A stretch of 64,000 bases of DNA, taken from contig FWCC01000085.1 of the NCBI GenBank assembly GCA_900169235.1, forward strand, positions 62,001 through 126,000, read 5' to 3'. The position numbers and the translations under genes were made by a program. Of the stretch, positions 10,599 through 22,184 are shown one piece after another. Below the pieces are notes generated by a model. The model was given only the letters and a program-made list of their open reading frames with translations. It was not told the DNA's origin and did no database searches. How positions within the stretch are numbered: the stretch's first letter is position 1; every line of letters starts with the position of its first letter. The stretch comes from Zarea fungicola. Lineage: Eukaryota; Ascomycota; Sordariomycetes; Hypocreales; Cordycipitaceae.

Positions 10599-13149
10599 TC
10601 ACTGCCCGGCTCCATCACCCATGTCGAGTAAAAAGGAGCCCCCAAGCATTCCACTACCAAATAGTTCGGCCATCCATCCGCCTTCAGTGATTAGTTCCGA
10701 ATGCAGATGGTTCTGTGATGAGTCCACTGGAAGTCCTTCGGTGAATTCCGAAATCGGCTCTGTTGGGCGTCGTCGCCTTGGGGTGCTAGGTACGCTTGCA
10801 TCGGCTTGCGTCCTCTTGGCAAGGATCCATTCCGCGACTTCCAGTGCTGCCTTGATCGTGGGCACATCTTTGCACTGCTTCATGCACAATATAGACTGGC
10901 GAATATACATGGACGAGAAGAGATCTCCCGATACCGGCTCGTGCGATTCCAGTGACAGTTCAAGATGAAGGGCGAGCGCAGTCGGAATGGAAGTAAGGCT
11001 AACGATGAAAACTTAGCGACTTGACAATCAATGAGTACAGAGTTTTTGGGTTTATAAATACAATGACATTGGGAGAACGCCAAGCAGGTCGTAGGCCAGC
11101 GCTCTTCCAATTAAAATGTCGAGCTCGTATGTGGCGAGTCGAAGCCGTCGCTCGGCCTGTTTCCGCGACGCAAGGTCCCGGGATTTAAACTGCTGCCATA
11201 AAAGGCGGAAGATGACACATTCATAACGGTAGCTGGACGCAAGGAGCACAAGACGGCAGTATTGCGCTTCAGGCTGCGACCCATGCTCTTCTTTAAGGCT
11301 TGGGTGAAGCGATGTGCGCCAGGCCTTGAATTTTGACTCGATGCGATCCGGCTCGGGTGATGCATCGCTCTTCAATATTGAAAGGCACTGAGAACCTATG
11401 AAGAAGTGTGAGACGAGCAAAAACGCAAATGCCAGGCTACGATGGGCACCCACCAATGACGGACAGTTTACAAAACGCAACAAAGTAATGCTTTTGCGGT
11501 GGCGCCAATGGAGACAGGACCGGCGCGTAAGATGTGACGACGCTTTGCTCATCGGACCAATCCTCATTAGGCGGGTTGCCAATGTCGCATTCATGGTCAC
11601 CAAGAAGCCGCCGGTTTTCTTGGCCAACTATTGACATGGCTACATCACGATTCTGTCATGTTCAAGATTAGATAAATATCTCCAGATTAGAGCGAGAAAT
11701 AAAAGACACGCTTACATATAGCACCCACCAGATCCGGCGGTACAGTTTACTGGTGGAAGAGTCTGCGTCGGCCACTTCAACATCACAGCTAAATAGGAAA
11801 GGAGATCAGTCCTTGACCTGTATTTCATGTACGTAGTGGAAGGAAGACCGGTCAGCGTTGTATGGGAAACTCACATTTTATGCATACCCATTCTTGTGGC
11901 AGTACGGACGGCATTATGCAGCCAATATCGAAAGTCCTTGTCAGATTTAGTCGGTGTGTACCCGGTCATACTAAGAATGACAGATCCCTGTAATACACGT
12001 AATTGGTTCCTTTCTCGGCCAAAGTCGAGAAGCATGGTTGCGCGCGAATAAAAGACCTCGAGCGCTTCCTGTCGCCCCGTGAAGCCACAGGCAGCGAGCA
12101 AGGACTCACTAGCATGCAGTGTCGCGCTGGCCAAAATGGCTTGGACTAGAAAGTAGGAGTAGCATCCGGATTCGTATGATTGCATAAATTCATATCTATC
12201 CAAGACAGGCACATCAATAAAGGCATACGAAAAGTATAGCTCAAAGAGGGCTTCGCTAATCCGGCGGTCACGTCAGCCAATGTCTCTCAGGTGACGGGCA
12301 ATGATGGAGAGGGAGCCGAACCAGTGCGCTTTTGAGGGTAAACTGAATGCAGATTTCTGTGTGAGATACTGGATGTCGGCTGAATCTAGGCCGCCAAAGG
12401 GATCCTGATGAGCCGGCGACTGTGTTGGCTTTCTGTGCGTCTGCGCCTGCGTCTCTGAGCTCATGCCGTCTGCCACTGGTACCTGCAACGGAGTTCTCGC
12501 ACGCGCTCGAGCAAGAAAGTCGCCTAAAATGCCGACATAGTGGCCCCCACCGTGGTATTGGAGCATCCCTTTACATGGATTGGACGGGTCCAGCATCTTG
12601 TCTGGAGATGGCAGTTTGGCGCCAGACGCAATGTCCAAACAGGCCTGCACATAGCGGGAATGAATGGTCTCGTGGCCCGCTGACTCTCCGTCTTCATCGA
12701 TATCCTCTGATACGACAGAGGCCTAATGAATGTATTCATAAGCATAGAAAATATTTCAAGTTTACTCACATTGGGAGAGGGAGGAATTACCAGACCGTGA
12801 TGATGAAGAGAGTCATCCGAGCGCTGGAGGAGGGGCTCACTCTGCACCTCGGACGCATGTGGCTCGTCTTGCCTTCTCAAACGCGCCTTTGCTCGTACTA
12901 TCCTCTAGGGCTGTTAGTTTGACTACCCAAAAGATGGGGAAATTAGGTAGCCCAAGCTTCATACCTTCGCCGCCTCGGAACTATCATGCATCTCGCCGAT
13001 GAGGCGCCGCTGGCACACCGGGTGCATGGGATTCCCACATGCGGAGCATCGCACTTTAGTTTCCTCTCGTGGCAAGGTACGCAGGCCTTTGCAATTTTCC
13101 GGGAGCTATTTCTAGCCGATGTAAAGCCATCCCCAGTCGGTACATTCAT
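10599..13149 (-). CDS. Zn2Cys6 fungal-specific transcription factor
   Basis: Eight exons close in one frame for 595 residues: 13149-12965, 12902-12770, 12722-12322, 12255-11875, 11788-11716, 11652-11454, 11395-11062 and 10998-10599. The N terminus carries the Gal4-type binuclear cluster ACVPCHERKLKCD with CTRC and a final ARC, followed by a basic RRRR linker. From about residue 215 the middle-homology (fungal_trans) domain is visible: FELYFSYAFIDVPVLDR, HNAVRTATRMGMHK, RRIWWVLY and RDVAMSIVGQENRRL. The 66-nt intron at 12321-12256 (branch GGCTGACG, acceptor TTAG) is needed because the unspliced frame has a TGA; its length is a multiple of three. The regulator may act on the neighbouring hydrolase or on the cluster 5 kb away; both are inference. 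Confidence 0.85.
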
Positions 13150-14427
13150 GCCGGAGAATTGCTGTCAGTGAGCCGTCCTGTCCTGCTTATGTCTCTGTAG
13201 ACAACAGCGGAAGGGTGGGTATCTCGGCATTATACAGATGCTGGGCTCGGTGGATCGGAACTTTGACGATGACTAATTAGGGACTTGGTAATCGATCCCG
13301 GCGTTGGTGGCATTTTTTTAGAGTTCAAGTGGTGCGTGTGCTGTGTAAACGTTGCCTGGCATTCGCCATGACTCAATTTCCAGCCGCTGGCTTACACCAA
13401 CGGCCAACTTGGGCTTACGGCCTTGTTTTACTTTTGCCTTCTTGTAATCATAAAAAGTGCTAGTGCAAGCGAACTAATGTACCTTCTTTGTTGCAGGGTT
13501 ACTTGATTCGGCCCTGACGTAGAGTCAGTGTTAGAATCACAGGGTTTCCAAAAATTTCTATAATAGCTAGGATGAGACTTTTGCAGAATATCAAGTGTAT
13601 TGTTGAAAGATAGGTGCATGATATTGTATAGCTTTAAAGCATCGCATGCAGTGCTTACCAGTGCATCCGCACGGGCTTGCAAACCACTTCGCATGACCCT
13701 AGTTGCATAGATTTGATTTGAGCATATTTTCAGGCAAGAATACAAACAGAAATGTGTTGGAGGGGAGCCATTCGAGGTTTGCACAACGCTTTTACAGCTC
13801 TTCTGTACATGAGCACCTAGTCTCCTAGCGGAGGGATACGCGACCATCAACTTGCTGTAGAGATGCCTCACTGGTCGAGTGGTTTCCACAAGGTCATTCC
13901 GTTCCCATTTCAATTCTTTGCTAGTGATTATACAGCCAATAGAATATATTTACATATTTATATTTATATAGTATATAACTATAATATGTATATATAGAAT
14001 TCTACTCATTGCTACTACCCATCTTTTTCCTTCTTTACGATTGTCGAGTTATATTTTTGTTTCTTTTACTATAAACTTTCACATTGCTTTCCTGTCGCAT
14101 TACTTACTGAAATAGTTTCCAGCACACGAGATTACGCTCGTGTATCAAGCACAAGGTCGGAAACTAACCCGTTTGAGGAATGTCGTTGAGTCTATTCATT
14201 GACATTATAAACTGAGTCGTCTTTTAGTACTATATAATTGGAATACTCTTTAAGAAGTCAGTCCAGGAAATCAAGTGCCTTTCCCTTATGGCTATCCCAA
14301 TATTGCCTGGTCCTAATCTAGGACTACTACTGATTTCATAGTATGAAAGACCCGGCCTCAATGTGATCATCTGTGAGCGTTGTTAAAGACAATGGAAAGC
14401 TCTGCTACCAGATGCCATGCAGTGTAG
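13150..14427. other. Intergenic, with a very AT-rich island
   Basis: At 13921-14000 the sequence is almost pure A/T (tatatttatatttatatagtatataac). A minus-strand frame is open at 13913-13428 but begins without ATG and shows no domain; I do not call it. Confidence 0.45.
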
Positions 14428-15152
14428 TTATTCCTCTACTGGACAGTTCGCTGAAAATCGAACAGGTCGAGCTGGCTTATTGACCGCGAGGTTGAAGAGC
14501 CCGCGAATACCAGCGTGACAAAATGGGCCTGGGTCAGCTTCTTCTTCTTCCACACCACGGGAGTTCGTAGACCTAGTGGTGTGCGCAAGCGCATTTACGA
14601 CCTCCTGTACCGCAAAGTACTTATGACCCGTCTCAAACCAGCCTTGAAGAAGGAGCGTTGCGCCAGTCGTGCCCACTGCCGAGCCTTGCGAGGTGATGGC
14701 AAGAGTCATCTGAGTGGTGCCTTGCAAAAAAACAACTTCAGGATTAAACTCTGCGGTCCAGAGATTGCGTCGGACCTCATGGACAAAGTTATTGTCCCTT
14801 CCCCACTGAAGCAACTCAGACAAGACAGATCTTGCCAGATTGATCCCAACGTTGGCGAAGGATTGTAGTAGTTCTTCGTTCATTTGGAGTACAAAGATGG
14901 CGCGTGTAACGCCATGTGAATCCCTGTAAATTTTACCCACCTGCTAGATAGGATTGACACGCTTGTCAATTGGAACAGCAGGAGTGATGGTTCTCGTTGC
15001 CGGGTCAAATACAGCGATTTGCCCGACCTGGGATGTAGCCGGCGCGGTGGCTCCTAGGCCGGCGAGTCCAGCGAGAGAGAACTAGCAAGAGATCAGAATC
15101 TACATCCAAAGGTAATGTAGGGCTGACATACAAGAAAATTCGAAAACTTCAT
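14428..15152 (-). CDS. Putative secreted protein with an in-frame TAG
   Basis: An ATG at 15152 starts MKFSNFL, a 50-nt intron follows (15131-15082; donor GTATGT, acceptor TGCTAG), and exon 2 continues a signal peptide (FSLAGLAGLGATAPATS) and VGQIAVFDPATRTITP. The same frame then meets TAG at 14946-14944 and stays open beyond it for 172 codons (KIYRDSHGVTRAIFVLQ ... FSANCPVEE) to 14428. Either the gene is truncated, or a 69-nt intron from GTATTT at 15012 to ATCTAG at 14944 removes the stop without shifting the frame. I cannot decide between these. The mature region is predicted to be helical, with NEELLQSF and a Val/Leu-rich segment; only two Cys lie near the C terminus. I do not recognise a family. 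Confidence 0.5.
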
Positions 15153-16436
15153 TTTACTTGAGAAATAAGTTATCGTGAATAAGTCAACAATAAGAACTAT
15201 TAGCGATGAGTAAAGTGATTGACAACAAAACCTGAATTGCAGAAAAGAAACTTTGGCAAAAAGGAACTACTGTCCCTTTTATATAAATGTATTCGAGAAA
15301 TTAGACATACAGTTAAGAAGCGGGTAGTCTTCCTTCCAAGTTTTCGAATTAGACAGTGGCTTAGTAGACCCTCATTGGTAGACACAATACAGTGCCAGTC
15401 TGATGGTCTAGATTCCAAGCTTGGTGTTTTGAGAGCCGCCACGCGCTTGATTAGTAACCTCCATAACGCAGAGATTGGCACAAAGGGTATACGGATGCAG
15501 CAATCGAGTCATCAGCCCTAAAATAAATTAAGGCACTTTACAGAGTATTGTGGAGTAATACGCGTAGCCTCTGGGGGACCTGGAGTAGAGCTCTGCGGTC
15601 CAAAGAAAATCTCAAAAGAATTACCACAAATGGAAAACGGTGTGGAGCATCTGCAATTAATAATCCACCAGTCAGTAGGGCAGTCTATCAGTTATCGAAT
15701 AATCATATGCATCATGGACGAGAGTGACTATCTAGGCGGCTTGACGCTCTCACCAATCGCTTAAAAACATTAAAACCTAGGCTTAATTAAGGTATAGAGC
15801 CTGCCCAAGTTGGAAGACCATAACCGGGTACATAAGCAAAACTTCAGAATATCCTGAATAGGACGAGCAGAGACTGTCATCGTTCATTTTCTCGCTGGGC
15901 CAGAAGCCTCCTGGCCGATGTTGAGCTGCAACTCCCAACACGTCCATCTGGTAACCAGACGGTTTCTGTTTAAACAAGACCCAAATACTGACACTAACGT
16001 CCATTCCATTCCGAACAGGGAATCAAAGAAGTTCAAAAACTACAATAAAGCCTTGAGATAGTTTTATAGCTACCTGAAATGTCAACCAAAGCGGCAAATA
16101 AGGTCAGAAAGGTGTACAATACTGACTCGATATCACCTGGGCAGTTTAGTAAGGATCAGGTCGGGTTAGGCCGCACAGCATTGGAAATCAAAAAAACTTT
16201 GAACTGCCTGAGATTGAGGTATTGGTTGATGCGCTAGTCAGGATATTCAGAACATCCAGAGTTGAGAGATTTGGACGAAAATCTAATAAATTGATAGAGC
16301 AGAATGCTCAAAAGCAGAACAATGAGTGGATTACTATGCCTGAATCCCCCAATTTTACAGATCCTTCCTTGTCCCCAGCACACAATAATTGGTCAACGAC
16401 CGCAATGACCATTGTTGAAGAGAAATCTTGGTCAGT
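15153..16436. other. Intergenic
   Basis: Nothing coding is supported. ORFs are below 110 codons, overlap on opposite strands and lack recognisable motifs. The upstream side of the 14.4-15.15 kb gene should contain its promoter. Confidence 0.45.
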
Positions 16437-17108
16437 TTAATAATCTGTCGACAATCTCTTGAATTCATCGTGGTAGCGAACAATGCGCCCGTTATTCACT
16501 GCTGGCTGGATGATGAGCTGAAAAAGAGCCCTGCCGTTGGTGTCGTTGAGAATGTAGTTGAAGACGTTATCAGCTGTGGGCCACCCCGAAGCCGCATGAA
16601 TTGCATCCTGAATGGTGATCAGGAGGACGGCTGAAGGAATCATATTAAACGTGTAGCCATCCCCAAACATCTCGCAGGTGTAGGACCAGCCATCACTAAA
16701 CGAGCTGGTGACTCGACCAGCCCCAGCTCTGCGAACAATATCCTTGCCAACCTCTATTGCGATTTTGGCAATATCCGTGTCCTTGGTAGGGAACTGCATT
16801 TTGGTGCCACCGAGCTGTTCGATAATAAACTGCCCAACCGTGAATACCCAGTCAGAAATTTCATATTCTTTGCCAACGCTCATGAGGCCGTCTCCCCTTG
16901 CGAAATGTTCAACATCGATACCACCACGCTCATTGAGTTCCATGGTGGTTCTTGGGAAGTCCATCTGGAGTCCATCAGGCGATCGAGTAGCGACTTCAAT
17001 AGGAGCCAACGGCATGTCATCCAAGTTCTCAGCCGAAGTGGAATCAGACAAGTATGCAGGAGCTGCGGCCGAAATTGCGGAAAGTAGAATAACAGATGTT
17101 CCGCGCAT
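16437..17108 (-). CDS. Secreted protein of unknown function
   Basis: A single uninterrupted frame of 223 codons starts at ATG 17108. The first 19 residues (MRGTSVILLSAISAAAPAY) form a signal peptide with an Ala-rich cleavage region. The mature part begins with an acidic stretch, then MELNERGGIDVEHFARGDG, EYEISDWVFTVGQFIIEQ and DIAKIAIEVGKDIVRRAGAG. The second half has WSYTCEMFGDGYTFNMIP, VFNYILND and ALFQLIIQPAVNNG. Only one cysteine remains in the mature protein, so it is not a disulfide-knotted effector. No known domain is apparent to me. Its neighbour at 14.4-15.15 kb is also secreted and on the same strand, but I see no alignment between the two. Confidence 0.72.
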   Translation of the reverse strand: MRGTSVILLSAISAAAPAYLSDSTSAENLDDMPLAPIEVATRSPDGLQMDFPRTTMELNERGGIDVEHFARGDGLMSVGKEYEISDWVFTVGQFIIEQLGGTKMQFPTKDTDIAKIAIEVGKDIVRRAGAGRVTSSFSDGWSYTCEMFGDGYTFNMIPSAVLLITIQDAIHAASGWPTADNVFNYILNDTNGRALFQLIIQPAVNNGRIVRYHDEFKRLSTDY

Positions 17109-18256
17109 GGTGTCGTTATAGGATGATTGGCTTTGATAGAGTAATTTGTTTGTAATGATGAATAAGTTTTTATTTTATCAGCGACGACTGGAGGAAATGC
17201 TGTCTGTATTTATAGATGGAAGATACCTTGGGGTAGACGAAAGTCTACCCCCGGGTCTTTGCTCAATGATATCAGAGCACCATTTGGCTGCCAAACTCTA
17301 TACACCATGCAAACCACAGTTCCCCGGACCCTATCGCAGTAAGCTGATGTAATATTGGCGTTGAATTACTGCATTTGATAAGTTCCATGACTTCTCGTAA
17401 ACTCAGTTAAAGCCAATAGGATTATATCCTCAACTCTACCTGGCAGGAGTTCCGACGTGGTTAGTCCCTCAAACCCACATCTCAGTTACCAAATGCGGTG
17501 AAAATACAAAGTAGTTGAACCGAATATCCACGTAAGAGGTCTGCGCATCCAACGTAGTAAAGGTGTTTTAATGCATGGAAAGGAAGATAAGCATGTCCCT
17601 GACTTGTAAATTACCCAAAAATGGACATCTTGCACAAATCGGGCTCAGGTGCTTGGTGGCGGTCGGAAATGGCTATACTGCGCTTCTCCGCGCCCCGTCC
17701 TTTGAGCTTACACACGAGTCAGGTCGTTCCACCCACTTTACAACAGTGAAATACACCGAAGCGTACTAGTTTCTCCGTGGCTCTTGGTTCTAGCGTGCAG
17801 ATTGAGGTCTTTTCTGCGGCTATTGATGGTTATCATTATTCTCTACTGACATGTGTGTAGAAGCTTGACCACGTAGCGGTCAATCTTGTCTTGCCACTCT
17901 TGTTGAATCGTTGAATGCAGGCCCTAGGTGTGTTTACTAGTGTGTTGGTTGCCCAACTCAGCATGATGAGTGGAAGAGGGCGTGGATGAGGCCTAGCTAG
18001 CCGTTTTACACTACAATCAATACAAGCCGCAATTCTATCATACCAAGAGTCCTGGGATATCACATGAACAATTGGCAAATCTCGTGGTACCAGCAGCAGA
18101 AAAATAAAAGGAGAATACATGGGAGGGGTATTGTTCGGTTAAGGAGGCCAAGGCGCAAATTTTGGTCATGCAAAAGTAACATGGCTATGGAGCCCTACTA
18201 GCTGTTTTGTAGCCCGGTGTAATAAACAAAGTAAAGTGTAAACTCTCACAAAATCT
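17109..18256. other. Intergenic
   Basis: No gene is supported. It contains the upstream region of the secreted-protein gene and the 3' side of the isocyanide synthase gene. Confidence 0.45.
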
Positions 18257-20275
18257 CTAATTGATATGAATCCTCCAAAGCTCACGCTCCTCTGTGTCAG
18301 AAAAGGCAGTACGGGTGTGCAGCATCTTCATATTATCCGACAGAAGCACATCGCCTGGACACCACTCAAACCGCAGCGTCACCCTGTAATCGTACAGCGT
18401 TTTGGTGATTTCATCCAAGTACCGCTGAGGTCCGTTCTCGATTGATATAGTGTTGTATGCAAACTGCGTCTTGCACTGCGGCCACGGTTCGAGAAAGTTA
18501 AAGCAGTCTTCCCCCGTCTCTGGGTGAGGAAACACAAACTCCAGATTCTTCATGTGCTCTTCCCAATCGGACGAGTGCCGACAGTCCCAGGTCAGCTCCC
18601 GCAGGTCTTCAATCGTACATGATGGACCAAGGCGCTCGAAAAAGAGCCGCGAGGAAGCAAAAAGTGTGTATCCTGTACCCGGTGCGGAGCACTTAATGGC
18701 GGCAAAGTACTGAAATCGAGGCTTTGCAGACTCCATCTTGGTGGTGCCGTCGGGCTGCAACTTGGGCTTGAGGAAGAAGAAACCGTCTTGGTGCATTGGC
18801 ATAGCTTCGCTGCTCGTAACAATAGCGTTACCCGTGTCGGAGTTCGTGCCATGAGCATTCTTGACTGTCGCCTTGATGCGAGACTTCCATGGCGCCAGCT
18901 CCCCCAAGCAGCGGGCGCTCGAAATAAACACTTCTTCGTCCGTGACGTCTTTGAACCCTCGGAGGATGACGGGAGAGCACTGCATGGCGAGCGCTCGAAG
19001 CCTTTGCATGGGGACATCTTTGATGGAGTATTTGTGATGCTCCTCTCTTGCCGATATAATAATCCCCGTTGGGTACATATATCGAAAGTGGACATCCATA
19101 CCAGGCCAGTCGAATAAAGGGCTCCGTTCACGAAAATAGGCCGGCCGCCCGTGCTCGATGACCAACTCGTGTGTTTCATGATTGACTGTCCCTCGATGAG
19201 ACATGCTAGTCTTACCGTCGACGGCCCGTACCAGAGTCGAGTGCCACGGAGTTTTGACGTGGCCGCCCTTCTGATTAGTCAAATGTATAGAGAGCTTCGA
19301 GACATTGGTTGAAGGATGAATTGAAAGGCGGACATGGTCTGGGTACTTGGCTGCAATACCCTTTCGAAAGGCATACCCACGAGCAATCATCTGTCTAGCC
19401 ATAGCCCGCAAGCGCTTCTTTTCTTGCGCTTTACTGCTTTCCGTCGCACTTTTAGCGAGGTCAAGCTCAAGAAACTTTAGATAGCCTCGGTACACAAGGG
19501 TAGTGTCGAGGTCAGTGCGTATCATATCGTCAACTTCTGCATCGGACGGCAGGCCATGAGCAAGCTTATGTCGAATTTTGGCGATATTCGTCAGATACTG
19601 TTCCTTCGACACAGAGTCTGAGTCGATGCAGCAATCAAAGATGTCATGCTGGCGCAGAAATCGAAGATGGCTGAGGCGGCAATCGACTGCAACCTGGCGC
19701 AGAGCCTGTCCATAGTCCCAAACCTCTTCGTCATCCACACCCAGAATGTCGTTGTATACCAGCCCATCCGATATGATATAAATGATTGCACCAGGGGCAT
19801 ACGCTAGCTGAATGGCTGAGGCAATGCCGTTGAGGTGCATCAGTGCCACCTCTTCTCCCGCGTCTGGAAGCGGCCCAAGGACCTTTTCTGTCCTGTTCGG
19901 AGATTTAAAAGGAAACGCCGGAAGAATAAGACCAATAGGCTTGTTAGAAGTTACAAAAGCCTGCACCTGGGTGGCAACTATTGTCTGATCCCAGTTGACG
20001 CTGTTATCGCATGCCAGGCGGTAGCTTCCAAGAATGCCAGTCACAGCATCGACAGTTTGTTGAGTCAACTCCGGCTCTAGCTGTGGTGAATCAATGAGAG
20101 TTTCATTCTTGAGCCGCGACGCATCTTGCAATAAACCGCTGCTTGGTGGTTTCTTGTTCTTCTCCGGGCTATTGCCATTCCCATTGGTGCGTAGTGTGCT
20201 TATTTTACCCCATAAGAGTCGCGCGGCTAGCTGCGAAAGAACGTCTAACGACGAAGTTAGTAAAGTAATAGACAT
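18257..20275 (-). CDS. Fused isocyanide synthase / TauD dioxygenase
   Basis: An intronless frame of 672 residues starts at ATG 20275. Residues about 75-330 match the DIT1/PvcA isocyanide synthase family: LILPAFPFKSPN near 117-128, KVLGPLPDAGEE near 133-143, then YIISDGLVYNDILGV. In the family this domain turns the amino group of an amino acid into an isocyanide. Residues about 425-672 are a TauD-type Fe(II)/2-oxoglutarate dioxygenase: the metal motif HxD in MPMHQDGFF near 495-497, a distal His near 653 (MLHTRTAF) and the co-substrate Arg near 668 (ELWRIHIN). The order ICS then TauD is a known fungal two-domain arrangement. It should be the core enzyme of the surrounding cluster. The amino-acid substrate is not evident. 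The frame is undamaged and both active sites are present. Confidence 0.92.
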   Translation of the reverse strand: MSITLLTSSLDVLSQLAARLLWGKISTLRTNGNGNSPEKNKKPPSSGLLQDASRLKNETLIDSPQLEPELTQQTVDAVTGILGSYRLACDNSVNWDQTIVATQVQAFVTSNKPIGLILPAFPFKSPNRTEKVLGPLPDAGEEVALMHLNGIASAIQLAYAPGAIIYIISDGLVYNDILGVDDEEVWDYGQALRQVAVDCRLSHLRFLRQHDIFDCCIDSDSVSKEQYLTNIAKIRHKLAHGLPSDAEVDDMIRTDLDTTLVYRGYLKFLELDLAKSATESSKAQEKKRLRAMARQMIARGYAFRKGIAAKYPDHVRLSIHPSTNVSKLSIHLTNQKGGHVKTPWHSTLVRAVDGKTSMSHRGTVNHETHELVIEHGRPAYFRERSPLFDWPGMDVHFRYMYPTGIIISAREEHHKYSIKDVPMQRLRALAMQCSPVILRGFKDVTDEEVFISSARCLGELAPWKSRIKATVKNAHGTNSDTGNAIVTSSEAMPMHQDGFFFLKPKLQPDGTTKMESAKPRFQYFAAIKCSAPGTGYTLFASSRLFFERLGPSCTIEDLRELTWDCRHSSDWEEHMKNLEFVFPHPETGEDCFNFLEPWPQCKTQFAYNTISIENGPQRYLDEITKTLYDYRVTLRFEWCPGDVLLSDNMKMLHTRTAFSDTEERELWRIHIN

Positions 20276-20612
20276 GAATAAAGGAGTTTGTCGGTATGCT
20301 CTCTACGCTGATGCAGATGATTACCATCGGTTACAATCCTAGTTTATATGGTTTGTTCATTACCATATAGCACACTTAATTATCCCTTCCAGGACTCAGC
20401 AAGACACACATTGCTCCTTGTTTCACAGACTGATTCGGAGGCTGTGACGCTGTAATGTATGGAGCAGAATTTGCATCATTTATGCTACGACTGAGACAAA
20501 ATTACTAAAATGGTGCCACTTAACTGCCGGCCTGCCAATAGCGGAATTACCTGATCAAGGGAATTTACCGAGAACTCCCTCAACCCTTGGCACTTTAGTC
20601 AAGTAATTGTCG
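20276..20612. promoter_or_regulatory. Upstream region of the isocyanide synthase gene
   Basis: A 337-bp gap separates the flavoprotein stop from the synthase start, both genes on the minus strand. It must hold the synthase promoter and the flavoprotein 3' end. A TATA-like tttatatgg lies at 20343-20351. I see no clear repeated operator. Confidence 0.4.
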
Positions 20613-22184
20613 CTACCACAGCCAGCCTCTTCCAAAGAAAGACATCAGGTGATTCCCAATGTCTGTCTTTGCAAGACCCTTAGCTCGTTCAGCTGCCGCC
20701 GTTCCAGCAAGCCTCCCGAAAACTGCACCCTTGGTTAAGCCCGTACCTCCTGCATAATTGAACGCAAAGAAGCCTCCTGAGATCTCACCCACAGCCCAGA
20801 GTCCGGGCATAGGCAGTCCTTCGTGATTCAGCACTCTAGCTGCACTATCTGTAGCCAAACCGCCATATGTAAAGGTTATACCGCATGTAACGCCATATGC
20901 CACAAAAGGACCTTTGTCAATAGGTAGTGCCCAATTACTCTTGGGAACAGGAAGAGCAGTACCTGTTGATAATCCATCGAGGGTAAAAGGGCTAAAGTCT
21001 TGAATGCTCGTCGTGGGAATTGCCGCATTGTAAGCCCGAATGGTTTCACAAAACACCTGTGCATTCACACCCATTTTCACCGCGAGGCCATGGAGGGTAT
21101 CATCCTGGATTGGAGATGCCAGTTTGTATCGCGGTTCCAGTAGATGTAGCGTCTTCTGATCAAAGACTTGGAATGCCGTCGCCTGCGGCTGGCTGGCAAT
21201 TGTGCCCCCAGCTTTTGCGTAGGTCAGACTGAAGTGGTTCTCGCCTTCGTCCATGAACCGATGTCCGTCGGTATTGACCATGACGGAGTACGGAAAGCTG
21301 TACCGGCTCATTGTGTCCCCGTCTTCTGGATCTAGCGTTTTAGGGGCGTTGAGGTCGTGGGGAGTTGCGTGGCACCCGCCAAAATGACCTGCAACACCCG
21401 CGCCAACTGCGACTGCCTTTTCCATCATGACGCCAGTATTGTAGCGACTGCCGCGCAAGGATGTCAGATCCCATCCCTCACCGAGATACTGACGCCGAAG
21501 CCTGGGAGAAGCCTCGAATCCTCCGCAAGCGAGAATGACTTGTCCGGAGAATTCAAGCGTCGAAGTACGGCCGCGGACCGTGATTCCAGTAATGGTGTCT
21601 CCCTCCGTAGTCAAGCCACAAACCGGCGAACTGTAGTAAATCGGAATGTCCATCTTGTTGACCGCACCTCGTAGGTTATCCATCAAGCCTGCTCCCCCTT
21701 GCACAGCCATGATGGTGTCCCATGGGGGTAGTTCCACGCAGCCGCCATTTTCCTCCATGATTTTTGCATGATCAAAGAACTTACCAAGCGGCAACTGCCA
21801 TTGGACCCCGAGACCCTTCATCCACATTACTGTGTCGAATGCGTTGCTCAGCATTACAGCCAATTGCTCACGATCACACTGGCCACAGCTTGTTCTGAGC
21901 ATGTCTGACTCATAATCGTCCTTGGAATAGGCCGCCATGCGGCAGCAGTCAACCTGCTTCTGTGAACTGTCGTGGAGAAGTGGAATCACAGATTGCAAGC
22001 CAAAATGGGGGATGCGGAAGATCCCCGACGAGAAACGACTATTTCCCCCAAAATGCGAGCTGGGTGCAGCCTCAAAAATGGCCACATTGGCACCAGCTTG
22101 GCGAGCTGAAAGCGCAGAGACGAGGGCAGCATTACCACTGCCGACGACGAGGACATCGTAATTATTGTTTGGCTTTGGCATCAT
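20613..22184 (-). CDS. FAD-dependent oxidoreductase, fumarate reductase/TcuA type
   Basis: The gene is intronless, 523 residues from the ATG at 22184 (MMPKPNNNYD); the frame is open further upstream but without ATG. The N terminus is a classic FAD dinucleotide fold: VLVVGSGNAALVSALSARQAGANVAIFEA (only the start GSGNAA is diagnostic), then HFGGNSRFSSG. The second flavin region is VILACGGFEASPRLRR near residue 230, and the C-terminal signature is LWAVGEISGGFFAFNYAGGTGLTKGAVFG in outline (GEISGG, GGTGL). This places it in the FAD_binding_2 group with fumarate reductase flavoproteins, tricarballylate dehydrogenase and ketosteroid dehydrogenases. Such enzymes insert or remove a C=C bond next to a carbonyl. 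The gene follows the isocyanide synthase on the same strand and may desaturate the pathway product; this is inference. Confidence 0.88.
   Translation of the reverse strand: MMPKPNNNYDVLVVGSGNAALVSALSARQAGANVAIFEAAPSSHFGGNSRFSSGIFRIPHFGLQSVIPLLHDSSQKQVDCCRMAAYSKDDYESDMLRTSCGQCDREQLAVMLSNAFDTVMWMKGLGVQWQLPLGKFFDHAKIMEENGGCVELPPWDTIMAVQGGAGLMDNLRGAVNKMDIPIYYSSPVCGLTTEGDTITGITVRGRTSTLEFSGQVILACGGFEASPRLRRQYLGEGWDLTSLRGSRYNTGVMMEKAVAVGAGVAGHFGGCHATPHDLNAPKTLDPEDGDTMSRYSFPYSVMVNTDGHRFMDEGENHFSLTYAKAGGTIASQPQATAFQVFDQKTLHLLEPRYKLASPIQDDTLHGLAVKMGVNAQVFCETIRAYNAAIPTTSIQDFSPFTLDGLSTGTALPVPKSNWALPIDKGPFVAYGVTCGITFTYGGLATDSAARVLNHEGLPMPGLWAVGEISGGFFAFNYAGGTGLTKGAVFGRLAGTAAAERAKGLAKTDIGNHLMSFFGRGWLW

Noticed and set aside
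13428..13913. Minus-strand frame of 161 codons
   Set aside because: It begins with TTG rather than ATG, shows no domain and lies beside an AT island.
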